The notes under the pieces were generated by a model that worked only from the letters and a program-made list of their open reading frames with translations, was not told the DNA's origin and ran no database searches. Below are positions 1 to 7,565 of a DNA stretch of 21,047 nucleotides, piece by piece; position 1 is the stretch's first letter, and each line of letters opens with the position of its first letter. The DNA is taken from the NCBI GenBank assembly GCA_946055125.1, contig CAMGFF010000009.1, positions 1-21,047 on the forward strand, given 5' to 3'. Source of the stretch: an uncultured Prevotellaceae bacterium (GTDB lineage: Bacteria; Bacteroidota; Bacteroidia; Bacteroidales; Muribaculaceae). The position numbers and the translations under genes were made by a program.

Positions 1-24
1 TTGTGGGGAATTTATTGGGGAAAA

Positions 25-56
25 TTTGCCTGTGTGGCAAAAATTGCTTAATTTTG
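25..56 (+). promoter_or_regulatory. Bacteroidota-type promoter for the HU/SPOR gene
   Basis: A -33 element TTTG (25-28) is followed after 20 nt by TAATTTTG (49-56), a full match to the Bacteroidota -7 consensus TAnnTTTG. Transcription would begin near 62-64, giving a leader of about 25 nt before the ATG at 89. This also argues against an upstream start at position 26, which lies inside the promoter. Seen by motif match only. Confidence 0.6.
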
Positions 57-88
57 TGGTGCGAAAACTAAATATCTGCATTTTGACG

Positions 89-1054
89 ATGATTGAGCAA
101 CATATTGAATTCTTGCTTCGCGAGCACGACTGCGTGATTCTTCCCGGCTGGGGAGCGTTTATCGCGCAGCGTCAGTGTGCGCGTGTCGATGGAGGCATCC
201 TCGTGCCGCCCTCGCGCAGCTATGGATTTAATGGTGCTCTCACTTTCAGCGATGGGCTGCTTGAGAACTCTATCGTGCGCCGCTCGCGCTGCACCTATGC
301 CACCGCGAGTGAGCAGGTGCGTGATGCCGTCGACGAGCTTCGCCGCCAGCTCGAGGCCAATGGCGAGGTGGCAGTGGGTCGTGTGGGCGTTTTCGGCCGC
401 AATGAGGATGGAGCGCTGGTGTTTTCGCCCTTTGAGCAGCAGATTATGGCATCGGAGTGCTACGGTTTCGTGCCACTCGATTTCCCCACGCTCCAGCAGC
501 GAGCCGCCGTGCTCGAGCAGGCCGAGGAGCCACAGGAGGCTGTCGTGGTGGAAGTGCCGGCATGGCAGCGAATGGGCAAGAAATACTTGCAGATTGCCGC
601 CTCGATTATTGTGCTGCTGGTGATGACTTTCGTGCTTTCCACTCCGCTTGCCGTGAATAATCAAGGAAGCGACTTCGCCGGTATCAACGACTCATTCCGC
701 ATTCGCAGCGGTGAGAAGGCAATGGCTGTGCCCGACACTGCATCCGGCCGTGAGCTGGCTGTGATTCTGCCCGAGTCGGCACTGAGCGACTCTGCCTCAG
801 TCGCTGTCGCCACCCCGGCCTGGGAGGAGGAGAAGCAGGGTCGGTATTGCCTCGTGGTGGCCTCGGGCCGCTCAATGCAGGAGGCTGAGAAGTTTGGCGA
901 ATACCACAAGGCAGCCGGAGTGAAGTTTGGCATAATTGAGGTGAACGGAAAATACCGCGTGTATGCCGCCACGGCCGACAGCTATGAGGAGCTGCTGCGA
1001 GTGCAGGAGCAGCTGCGCGGGCACTTCCCCGATTCGTGGATTTGCAAGCGATAA
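89..1054 (+). CDS. HU-domain / transmembrane / SPOR-domain protein
   Basis: This encodes a protein of 321 residues from the ATG at 89. Residues 1 to about 130 resemble the paired HU-like (CCDC81-type) domains common in Bacteroidota; the start MIEQHIEFLLREHDCVILPG, with a following GWGAF, is characteristic. A hydrophobic segment at about 167-189 (IAASIIVLLVMTF core) is a single membrane span. After an acidic linker, residues of about 250-321 (GRYCLVVASG, then GKYRVYAATADSYEEL) fit a SPOR domain, which in other bacteria binds denuded septal peptidoglycan. The inferred topology is HU part in the cytoplasm and SPOR part in the periplasm, so the protein could link nucleoid and division septum. That role is inference; DNA binding by this HU variant is not established. 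It has its own promoter and a gap of about 220 bp to dxr, so it is probably monocistronic. Confidence 0.85.
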   Translation: MIEQHIEFLLREHDCVILPGWGAFIAQRQCARVDGGILVPPSRSYGFNGALTFSDGLLENSIVRRSRCTYATASEQVRDAVDELRRQLEANGEVAVGRVGVFGRNEDGALVFSPFEQQIMASECYGFVPLDFPTLQQRAAVLEQAEEPQEAVVVEVPAWQRMGKKYLQIAASIIVLLVMTFVLSTPLAVNNQGSDFAGINDSFRIRSGEKAMAVPDTASGRELAVILPESALSDSASVAVATPAWEEEKQGRYCLVVASGRSMQEAEKFGEYHKAAGVKFGIIEVNGKYRVYAATADSYEELLRVQEQLRGHFPDSWICKR

Positions 1055-1116
1055 TCACAGGCGGGCACTCAGCCGGCCGCCCCGAAGTGCTAAATAATTT
1101 GAAATTTACTTGAAAA

Positions 1117-1150
1117 ATTGCTACTTTACGGGAATAATCTCGTAAATTTG
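1117..1150 (+). promoter_or_regulatory. Candidate promoter for dxr-rseP-rlmI
   Basis: TAAATTTG at 1143-1150 matches the -7 consensus TAnnTTTG exactly. The best -33 candidate is ATTG at 1117-1120, 22 nt upstream, which is a weaker match and slightly long spacing. The predicted start near 1157 precedes all plausible dxr start codons. It is the only good candidate in the gap, so it probably drives the whole three-gene cluster. Confidence 0.5.
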
Positions 1151-1274
1151 TAGATTTTTGCATCAGTGTGACTGTTGATAGCCTAAACCGGGGAAAATGC
1201 TTTTCGACCGGCACATTGTGGCTCGCTACAGAATGATAAAGAAACCCCTTTTTGCTGAAACAAATTTTTTAACC

Positions 1275-2432
1275 GTGGACAATAAACGACAGATTGCCAT
1301 TTTAGGAAGCACCGGCTCGATAGGACGACAGACTCTCGACATTATCTCGGAGTACCCCGACCGCTTCGAGCCTTTCGTGATTACAGCCAACACGAGTGTT
1401 GACCTCCTTATCCAACAATCGCTGAAATACCATCCGCGCTTTGCCATAGTGGCCGATGAGAGCGGATACACGAAGCTGCGCGACGCTCTTGCCGGAACGG
1501 GCACTCAGGTGGCGTGCGGCCCACAGGCTATCGCCGATGTGGTGACCGCCCCCGAAATCGACACCGTGGTGACTGCCATGGTGGGCTACAGCGGCCTGGC
1601 TCCCACCATTCGCGCCATCGAGGCCGGCAAGGACATAGCCCTCGCCAACAAGGAGACGCTTGTGGTGGCAGGTGAGCTTATCACCAATATGCTCACCACC
1701 TCGGCCACCAAGATTTATCCCGTTGACTCTGAGCATGGAGCAATCTACCAGTGCCTCGTGGGCGAGCGTCACGAAGATGTGAGCAAGCTCATTCTCACCG
1801 CTTCGGGTGGCCCGTTCCGCACATGGAAGCGCGAGGATATGGCCCGCGTGACAAAGGCCGATGCGCTGCGACACCCCAACTGGACTATGGGCGCAAAAAT
1901 CACCATCGACTCGGCCACGATGATGAACAAGGGATTTGAGGTGATGGAGGCAAAGTGGCTCTTTGGCATCGATGCCCACAAGATAGAAGTGGTGGTGCAC
2001 CCACAGTCGGTGGTGCACTCCATGGTGGAGTTTGTAGATGGCTCGGTGAAGGCGCAGCTGGGGCTGCCCGACATGCACCTGCCCATTCGCTATGCCCTGG
2101 GGCTGCCCGGCGGCCGCCTGCACTCTGAGTGCGCAAAGCTGCGCGTGGAGGACTATTGCAACCTCACCTTCGAGCACCCCGACATGGAGAAATTCCCCAT
2201 GCTCGCCATTGCCTACGAGGCAATAAAGCGCGGCGGCAACACTCCCTGCGTGCTCAATGCCGCCAATGAGATTGCCGTGGCGGCCTTCTTGCACGACAAG
2301 ATAGGCTTTGCGGCCATTCCGCGCATCGCCGAGCGCACAATGGCCGCAATCGACTATATCGCCAGCCCCACCTACGACGACTATGTGGCCACCAACCGCG
2401 CCGCACGCGACTACGCAACTACAATTTTATAA
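1275..2432 (+). CDS. dxr: 1-deoxy-D-xylulose 5-phosphate reductoisomerase (Dxr)
   Basis: Dxr converts 1-deoxy-D-xylulose 5-phosphate to 2-C-methyl-D-erythritol 4-phosphate with NADPH, the committed step of the MEP isoprenoid pathway in the cytoplasm. Visible motifs are the nucleotide-binding GSTGSIG near the N-terminus, NKETLVVAGELI, the metal/substrate segment DSEHGAIYQC, the loop SGGPFR, and DSATMMNKGFEVMEAKWLF. The C-terminal region (NAANEIAVAAFL) is also typical. The GTG at 1275 gives 385 residues with a start (MDNKRQIAILG) like that of other Dxr proteins. In-frame ATGs at 1233 and 1197 would add 14 or 26 residues with no family counterpart, so I prefer GTG, but ATG 1233 cannot be excluded. 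It is followed after a 30-bp gap by rseP. The neighbourhood of dxr and rseP also recurs in proteobacteria. Confidence 0.95.
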   Translation: MDNKRQIAILGSTGSIGRQTLDIISEYPDRFEPFVITANTSVDLLIQQSLKYHPRFAIVADESGYTKLRDALAGTGTQVACGPQAIADVVTAPEIDTVVTAMVGYSGLAPTIRAIEAGKDIALANKETLVVAGELITNMLTTSATKIYPVDSEHGAIYQCLVGERHEDVSKLILTASGGPFRTWKREDMARVTKADALRHPNWTMGAKITIDSATMMNKGFEVMEAKWLFGIDAHKIEVVVHPQSVVHSMVEFVDGSVKAQLGLPDMHLPIRYALGLPGGRLHSECAKLRVEDYCNLTFEHPDMEKFPMLAIAYEAIKRGGNTPCVLNAANEIAVAAFLHDKIGFAAIPRIAERTMAAIDYIASPTYDDYVATNRAARDYATTIL

Positions 2433-2462
2433 AAAGCATATATAGACATTTAATTTCGATTG

Positions 2463-3836
2463 ATGGAGACATTTCTTATTAAAGCAGCCCAGCTTATTGT
2501 GGCATTTGCCATCCTGGTGATTATTCATGAGTTTGGACACTACATATTCTCGCGCATCTTTGGCGTGAAAGTTGAGAAATTCTACCTTTTCTTCAACCCC
2601 TGGTTCACGCTCTATAAGTATAAGCCCAAGAAACCCGCCCCCAAGCCCGGCGAGGAGGAGAAGATGACGTGGCGCGACACCGAGTATGGAATAGGCTGGG
2701 TGCCGCTGGGCGGCTATTGCAAGATTGCCGGAATGATAGACGAGTCGATGGACACCGAGCAGATGAAGCAGCCGGCAAAGCAGTGGGAGTTCCGCTCCAA
2801 GCCGGCATGGCAGCGCCTGCTCATCATGGTGGGCGGCGTGCTCTTCAATTTCATTCTTGCCATTATCATCTACACCGGCATCGTCTTTGCTTGGGGTGAG
2901 AAGTATATTCCCTTCCGCAACGCCACCGAGGGTATGATGTACAGTGAAACGGCCCACAAGGCCGGCTTTGTGGATGGCGACATTCCTCTCGCCGCCGATG
3001 GCGAGGAACTCACTTACTACAATGGCGACGAACTGCTGAAGATGCTCGACGCCAAGGTGGTGACTGTGCTTCGCAACAAGCGCGACACCGTGAAAATCAA
3101 TATCCCCGAGGGCTTTATCTTCACCGCCAACAAGGAGGCCGAGGAGGGGCAGCTGTTTATGGCCTACCGTCTGCCGGTGGTGATTGCCGACATTCAGCCC
3201 GGCATGGGCGCAGAGAAGGCAGGAATGATGAAGAGCGACTCGATAGTGAGCGTGAACGGCGTGCCCACGCTATCATTCGACATCTTCAAGGCCCAGCTCG
3301 ACAAGAACATGGGCAAGGAGGTGACTGTGGGATTCGTGCGCGGAGGCAAGGCGATGGAGTCGAAGGTGGCAGTGGATGAGGCGGGAAAGCTGGGCATCAT
3401 GCTCACTCCGCTCACCGACATCTACCGCACCGTGACCCGCGAATACTCCATCTTCGCCTCGATACCCCGCGGAATAGAACTTGGCGTGGAGAAGCTCACG
3501 AGCTATGTGAGCCAGATGAAGTATGTGTTTACCAAAGAGGGCGCGAAGAACTTAGGTGGATTTGGTGCGATAGGCAATATCTTCCCCGAGTCGTGGAACT
3601 GGGAGCAATTCTGGTCGATTACGGCGTTCCTCTCGGTGATACTTGCCTTCATGAACATTCTGCCCATTCCGGCGCTCGACGGCGGCCATGTGCTCTTCCT
3701 GCTCTATGAGATAATCACACGCCGCCAGCCCAGCGAGAAGTTTCTGGAGTATGCGCAGATGGCGGGAATGGCGTTCCTCTTTGCCCTGTTGCTCTTTGCC
3801 AATGGCAACGACATCTACCGATTCTTTTTCAAATAG
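2463..3836 (+). CDS. rseP: RIP zinc metalloprotease RseP (site-2 protease)
   Basis: This is an intramembrane zinc protease that cleaves transmembrane substrates such as anti-sigma factors or signal-peptide remnants. The zinc site HEFGH lies at residues 22-26 in the first membrane span. A large insert after it (about 40-110) contains the basic, proline-rich stretch. A PDZ-like domain sits near residues 230-300 (IQPGMGAEKAGMMKSDSIVS), and the C-terminal span carries NILPIPALDGGH, whose Asp (about 406) is the third zinc ligand. The length, 457 residues, is normal for the family. The preferred start is ATG 2463; a TTG immediately upstream at 2460 is in frame but unlikely. It lies between dxr and rlmI with gaps of 30 and 15 bp, indicating one transcript. 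No cognate sigma/anti-sigma pair is in the window, so its substrate here is unknown. Confidence 0.95.
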   Translation: METFLIKAAQLIVAFAILVIIHEFGHYIFSRIFGVKVEKFYLFFNPWFTLYKYKPKKPAPKPGEEEKMTWRDTEYGIGWVPLGGYCKIAGMIDESMDTEQMKQPAKQWEFRSKPAWQRLLIMVGGVLFNFILAIIIYTGIVFAWGEKYIPFRNATEGMMYSETAHKAGFVDGDIPLAADGEELTYYNGDELLKMLDAKVVTVLRNKRDTVKINIPEGFIFTANKEAEEGQLFMAYRLPVVIADIQPGMGAEKAGMMKSDSIVSVNGVPTLSFDIFKAQLDKNMGKEVTVGFVRGGKAMESKVAVDEAGKLGIMLTPLTDIYRTVTREYSIFASIPRGIELGVEKLTSYVSQMKYVFTKEGAKNLGGFGAIGNIFPESWNWEQFWSITAFLSVILAFMNILPIPALDGGHVLFLLYEIITRRQPSEKFLEYAQMAGMAFLFALLLFANGNDIYRFFFK

Positions 3837-3851
3837 TTAGAGGACAGATTT

Positions 3852-5036
3852 ATGGAATATAAGAAGATAATATTGCGCAAGGGTAAGGAGGAGTCGCTGC
3901 TGCGGTTCCACCCCTGGGTGTTCTCGGGCGCTATCGCCAGTGCCGACGAGGGAGTGGAAGAGGGCGACTTGGTGAGCGTTTTTGCCCACGACGGCCACCA
4001 CATTGGCAACGGACACTTCCAGATTGGCAGTATTGCCGTGAGAATCCTCGCCTGGGGCGACACTGAAATCGATGAGGACTTCTACTTCGACCGCCTCCTT
4101 GCCGCCTACTCGGTGCGAAAGAGCCTCCACCTGCTGCGCGACGACAACAACGCATTCCGCCTCGTTCATGGCGAGGGCGACTTCCTGCCGGGACTCGTCG
4201 TGGATATTTATGGCTTCACGGCGGTGCTTCAGGCTCACTCGCCGGGAATGCACTTTGCCCGGAAGACAATAGCCAGTGCCCTCACGCGCCTCCCCGACGG
4301 GCTGGTGAGGAATGTGTACTACAAATCAGAAACCACCTTGCCCTATAAGGCACAGCTTGAGGCCGAGAATGGCTACATCGTAGGAGCCTACGACACCAAC
4401 GTTGCCACCGAGAACGGGCTGCGTTTCCATGTGGATTGGCTGAAGGGACAAAAGACGGGATTCTTTGTGGATCAGCGCGAGAATCGTGCGTTGCTCGAGC
4501 GGTTTGCTCGCGGCCGGCGTGTGCTCAATATGTTTTGCTACACAGGCGGATTCTCATTCTATGCCATGCGAGGAGGCGCCGAGCTTGTGCACTCGGTCGA
4601 CAGCTCGGAGAAGGCCATTCAGCTCACGGTGAGCAATGTGGAGCTTAATTTCGGCAACGACCCGCGCCACAAGGCATTTGCCGAGGACGCTTTCAAGTAT
4701 CTTGCCCACACCAGCAACAACGACTACGACCTTATCATTCTCGACCCACCGGCATTTGCCAAGCACAAGAGCGCACTGAAGAATGCCCTGATAGGCTACC
4801 GCAAGCTCAATGCGCGTGCCTTTGAGAAGATAGCGCCCGGAGGCCTGCTGTTCACTTTCTCGTGCTCACAGGCGGTGTCGAAGGAGCAGTTCCGCCTGGC
4901 GGTGTTCAGCGCGGCTGCACAGTCGCGGCGCAAGGTGCGCATCTTGCACCAGCTCACGCAGCCTGCCGACCACCCCATCAACATCTACCACCCCGAGGGC
5001 GAGTACCTCAAGGGCCTGGTGCTCTATGTGGAGTGA
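3852..5036 (+). CDS. rlmI: 23S rRNA (cytosine-C5)-methyltransferase, RlmI family
   Basis: RlmI uses S-adenosylmethionine to methylate C5 of C1962 (E. coli numbering) in 23S rRNA. The N-terminal 75 residues form a PUA RNA-binding domain (HPWVFSGAIASA, then IGNGHFQIGSIAVRIL). The Rossmann methyltransferase domain has RVLNMFCYTGGFSFYA as motif I, the DPPAF motif and the FTFSCSQ segment with the expected catalytic Cys at about 338. At 394 residues it matches the usual family length (E. coli about 396). An unusually good Shine-Dalgarno-like AGAGGA (3839-3844) precedes the ATG by 7 nt. It is the last gene of the dxr-rseP-rlmI cluster. The co-transcription with rseP is likely positional rather than functional. 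A paralogous m5C methyltransferase specificity cannot be ruled out from sequence alone. Confidence 0.9.
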   Translation: MEYKKIILRKGKEESLLRFHPWVFSGAIASADEGVEEGDLVSVFAHDGHHIGNGHFQIGSIAVRILAWGDTEIDEDFYFDRLLAAYSVRKSLHLLRDDNNAFRLVHGEGDFLPGLVVDIYGFTAVLQAHSPGMHFARKTIASALTRLPDGLVRNVYYKSETTLPYKAQLEAENGYIVGAYDTNVATENGLRFHVDWLKGQKTGFFVDQRENRALLERFARGRRVLNMFCYTGGFSFYAMRGGAELVHSVDSSEKAIQLTVSNVELNFGNDPRHKAFAEDAFKYLAHTSNNDYDLIILDPPAFAKHKSALKNALIGYRKLNARAFEKIAPGGLLFTFSCSQAVSKEQFRLAVFSAAAQSRRKVRILHQLTQPADHPINIYHPEGEYLKGLVLYVE

Positions 5037-5063
5037 CCACACAGAGCGACACGCTGATTACAA

Positions 5064-5115
5064 AAACACCACACACGAGCATAATCAACAAAGATCCTGC
5101 CCGTGTGTGGCGTTT
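5064..5115. terminator. Bidirectional terminator between rlmI and glpQ
   Basis: CCACACACG (5069-5077) pairs with CGTGTGTGG (5102-5110), a 9-bp stem extended past one mismatch by AAAC (5064-5067) with GTTT (5112-5115). The loop is 24 nt. T-rich DNA flanks the stem on both strands (TTTATTA on +, TTTTTG on -), and the genes on either side converge here, so it can end both transcripts. The large loop lowers certainty. Confidence 0.6.
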
Positions 5116-5153
5116 ATTACGTTTCGAGCCTTGCGAGAGTGCGTGGCCGGAGA

Positions 5154-5918
5154 TTATTGCTCAATGAGCATTTGCTGCACGAGCTTGGGAGCATTGGTGG
5201 TGATAATATCCACCTCGTGGTCGATGCACCACTGGATATCCTTGGGGTCGTTCACCGTCCAGGCATTCACGCGGAGGTTGAGGGCGTGGCACTCGGCAAT
5301 CCACCAGGGGTTGCGCTTGAGCACGCTGTAGTGGTAGTCGATGCCGGCGCCTCCCATAGCCTTTATTTCGCGCGGCGAGAGGTTGCCCGCGAGGTAGAAC
5401 ACCGGCGTGCCCTTAGGGGCATACTTGATGAGGTTGGCGAAAGCCTCGGGCGAGAAAGTGATATACTCCATGTTGGCTTCGAGGCCGCGTTCCTTCACCA
5501 GCTTCATAATAGCCTTCACGGCTTCCTCCTCGAGCTTCTTGTCGGCGTGCGGCTTCAGCTCCAGGATGAGGCGTGTGCGCAGCGAGAGGGCGCGGTCGAG
5601 GTATTGCTCGAGTGTAGGCACGTTCTCGCCGTTTTTGAGTTTCTGTGCCAGCACGTCGCGAGCCTTTGAGGTTTCGATGTGAACGCCGTTGATGTCGGCG
5701 TCGTGATTAACCACGAGCTTCTTGTCGGCCGTCATCCACACGTCGAATTCCGAGCCATAGCAGTCGATAGAATCGGCCTTTACGAGTGCGCGGATGCTGT
5801 TCTGAGCCGAGCCGTCGGTGTCCCAGTAGCCACGGTGAGCCACCACACAAGTCATTTGAGCGAGAGCTGCTGCTGAGCCAAGGAGCAGCGATGCAAATAG
5901 CATAATAGATTTCTTCAT
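5154..5918 (-). CDS. glpQ: Exported glycerophosphodiester phosphodiesterase
   Basis: The enzyme hydrolyses glycerophosphodiesters (deacylated phospholipid head groups) to sn-glycerol 3-phosphate and an alcohol, with a divalent metal. Residues 1-20 form a classical signal peptide ending ALA-Q, so the protein is periplasmic or outside the cytoplasm. The GDPD catalytic set is visible: His28-Arg29-Gly30, Glu57 and Asp59 in SEFDVWMT, and His72-Asp73 in VVNHD. Later segments LILELKPH and the C-terminal LRVNAWTVND are also typical. At 254 residues it is closer in size to compact UgpQ-type enzymes than to the longer E. coli GlpQ, but it is exported and sits directly downstream of glpT. The location therefore supports a role in supplying G3P to GlpT. 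It has its own promoter and is separated from glpT by a terminator, so it may be regulated independently. Confidence 0.9.
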   Translation of the reverse strand: MKKSIMLFASLLLGSAAALAQMTCVVAHRGYWDTDGSAQNSIRALVKADSIDCYGSEFDVWMTADKKLVVNHDADINGVHIETSKARDVLAQKLKNGENVPTLEQYLDRALSLRTRLILELKPHADKKLEEEAVKAIMKLVKERGLEANMEYITFSPEAFANLIKYAPKGTPVFYLAGNLSPREIKAMGGAGIDYHYSVLKRNPWWIAECHALNLRVNAWTVNDPKDIQWCIDHEVDIITTNAPKLVQQMLIEQ

Positions 5919-5952
5919 TGCGATAAAAAATTTAAGTTCCTGAAATTTTTTA

Positions 5953-5984
5953 TAAAGTTACGCCAATATCCCGAAACCTGCAAA
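5953..5984 (-). promoter_or_regulatory. Candidate promoter for glpQ
   Basis: Read on the minus strand, TTTG (5984-5981) is followed after 20 nt by TAACTTTA (5960-5953), one mismatch from the Bacteroidota TAnnTTTG element. The start would fall near 5946, giving a leader of about 28 nt that is strongly A/T-rich before the ATG. Together with the glpT terminator upstream it suggests independent glpQ transcription. Confidence 0.5.
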
Positions 5985-6058
5985 TAATTCACCCAAAAAA
6001 CACACCGGCCGCCCTGGCGCGGCATAGTATTTTGGGGCATTGGGTTGTTTCTTGACGG

Positions 6059-6096
6059 AAAATGCACGCTCATCGCCGGGTGGGGGAGCGTGCATT
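6059..6096 (-). terminator. Rho-independent terminator after glpT
   Basis: A perfect 11-bp inverted repeat, AATGCACGCTC (6061-6071) with GAGCGTGCATT (6086-6096), encloses a 14-nt loop. On the minus strand the stem is followed by a short T run (four T, then CC). It lies about 30 bp after the glpT stop codon and would end the glpABCT transcript before glpQ. The T tract is short, so some read-through is possible. Confidence 0.75.
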
Positions 6097-6127
6097 GTGG
6101 GGGTATCAGTGCCGCGTGGGTGCGGGG

Positions 6128-7510
6128 TTACTTCTTGTTGGCGAGGTACTGCTCCTCACGGTAGGTGAGGCCCATGAACACTATTGAGAGCGCACAGGCG
6201 CCTATGAGAAGCACGAAGGTCATGTCCCAGCTGAAGTTCTCGGCAACGTAGCCAATCACGGTGTTGGCGAGGATTGCGGTTCCGAAGAAGTAGCCGAAGA
6301 AGCCGGTGAGTCCGGCAGCTGTTCCGGCAGCGTTCTTTGGAGCGAGGTCGAGGGCCTGCACGCCGATGAGCATCACTGGTCCATAGATGAAGAAGCCTAT
6401 GCCAATGAGTGAGGCGATGACTATGGTGAGGTTGTCCATGAAGAGCCAGTAGGTGATGATGAACACTGCCACGAGAGCCATGAAGATGATGGTGGGCAGT
6501 GCACGGCGGCCGTTGAAGAGCTTATCGGAGAGCCAGCCGCAGATGAGCGTGCCGGGGATTGCGGCAAACTCGTAGGCGAAATAGGCCCAGCCGGCATCCT
6601 TCAGGTTCACGCCTTTCTCGGTGAGGATTGTGGGAGCCCAGTCGAGGCAGCCGTAGCGCACCATGTACACGAAAGCGTTGGCAATGGCGATGAACCACAG
6701 GAACTTGTTGTTGAGCACATACTTGAAGAAGATGTCCTTTGTGGAGAGCACCTCCTCCGATTTCGCGCTGTAGTTCTTGGGGTAGTCGTTGCGCCACTTC
6801 TCAACTGAGGGGAGTCCGCACGATTGTGGTGTGTCGCGCAGCAGGCAGTAGGCCAGGATGGCGATGAGGATAGCGGTGGCCGATGGGAACACGAATGTGC
6901 CGATGAGGAAGTAGTGGTCGGGCTGGTTGGCATAGAACCAAGAGCCGAACCATGTGGCGCCATACACGGCCATGGGCCCGACGAGGGCTCCACCCACGTT
7001 GTGGGCGCAGTTCCATATCGACATCATTGTGCCGCGCTCGCCCTGTGAGAACCAGTGAGTCATCACGCGGCCGCACGGAGGCCAGCCCATTCCATTAAAC
7101 CAGCCCACGAGGAAGTTGAGCACACCCATGAGGATGATTGCGAGCGAGTGGTTGTTGCCAAATGCTGTGATTGGCACAATCATGAACATCATAGCGAGCG
7201 AGGCGAGCACCAGTCCCAGAGGGAGGAACTTGCGGGCGTCGCTGCGGTCGCTCACGCTGCCCATGAGGAATTTCGAAAGGGCGTAGGCCACGGCATTCAT
7301 GGCGAGAACGGTTCCGAGCTCGCCTTTCTCAAATCCGAAAGGAGCGAGCATTGGGATAGCCATAGAGAAGTTCTTGCGCACGATGTAGTAGGCAGCATAT
7401 CCTATGAAAGCTCCCAGGAATACTTGCATGCGCAGTGATTTGTAACGTTTGTCGGCCTCAGGGCCCGTCTGCTCGGGCTTGTGGGCTGGAGGTGCTAATA
7501 AATTTGCCAT
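6128..7510 (-). CDS. glpT: Glycerol-3-phosphate transporter (MFS, organophosphate:Pi antiporter family)
   Basis: This is an inner-membrane carrier of the organophosphate:phosphate antiporter group of the major facilitator superfamily. Its 460 residues contain about 12 hydrophobic spans. Family features include the first-span region FIGYAAYYIVRKNFSMAIP, whose Arg and Lys are conserved in GlpT/UhpT, the segment WFNGMGWPPCGRVMTHWFS, the loop WNCAHNVGGALVGP, and the C-terminal GLTGFFGYFFGTA. UhpT (hexose phosphate) and PgtP (phosphoglycerate) are close relatives, and sequence alone does not separate them safely. The position directly downstream of glpABC and next to glpQ makes G3P the most likely substrate. 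The gap to glpC is 55 bp and A/T-rich; no separate promoter is convincing there, so it is probably the last gene of the glpABCT operon. Confidence 0.92.
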   Translation of the reverse strand: MANLLAPPAHKPEQTGPEADKRYKSLRMQVFLGAFIGYAAYYIVRKNFSMAIPMLAPFGFEKGELGTVLAMNAVAYALSKFLMGSVSDRSDARKFLPLGLVLASLAMMFMIVPITAFGNNHSLAIILMGVLNFLVGWFNGMGWPPCGRVMTHWFSQGERGTMMSIWNCAHNVGGALVGPMAVYGATWFGSWFYANQPDHYFLIGTFVFPSATAILIAILAYCLLRDTPQSCGLPSVEKWRNDYPKNYSAKSEEVLSTKDIFFKYVLNNKFLWFIAIANAFVYMVRYGCLDWAPTILTEKGVNLKDAGWAYFAYEFAAIPGTLICGWLSDKLFNGRRALPTIIFMALVAVFIITYWLFMDNLTIVIASLIGIGFFIYGPVMLIGVQALDLAPKNAAGTAAGLTGFFGYFFGTAILANTVIGYVAENFSWDMTFVLLIGACALSIVFMGLTYREEQYLANKK

Positions 7511-7565
7511 AGTTGATTTTTAATGTTGTGTTTATTAGGTTTATTATTTAAGTTGATTTTAGATT

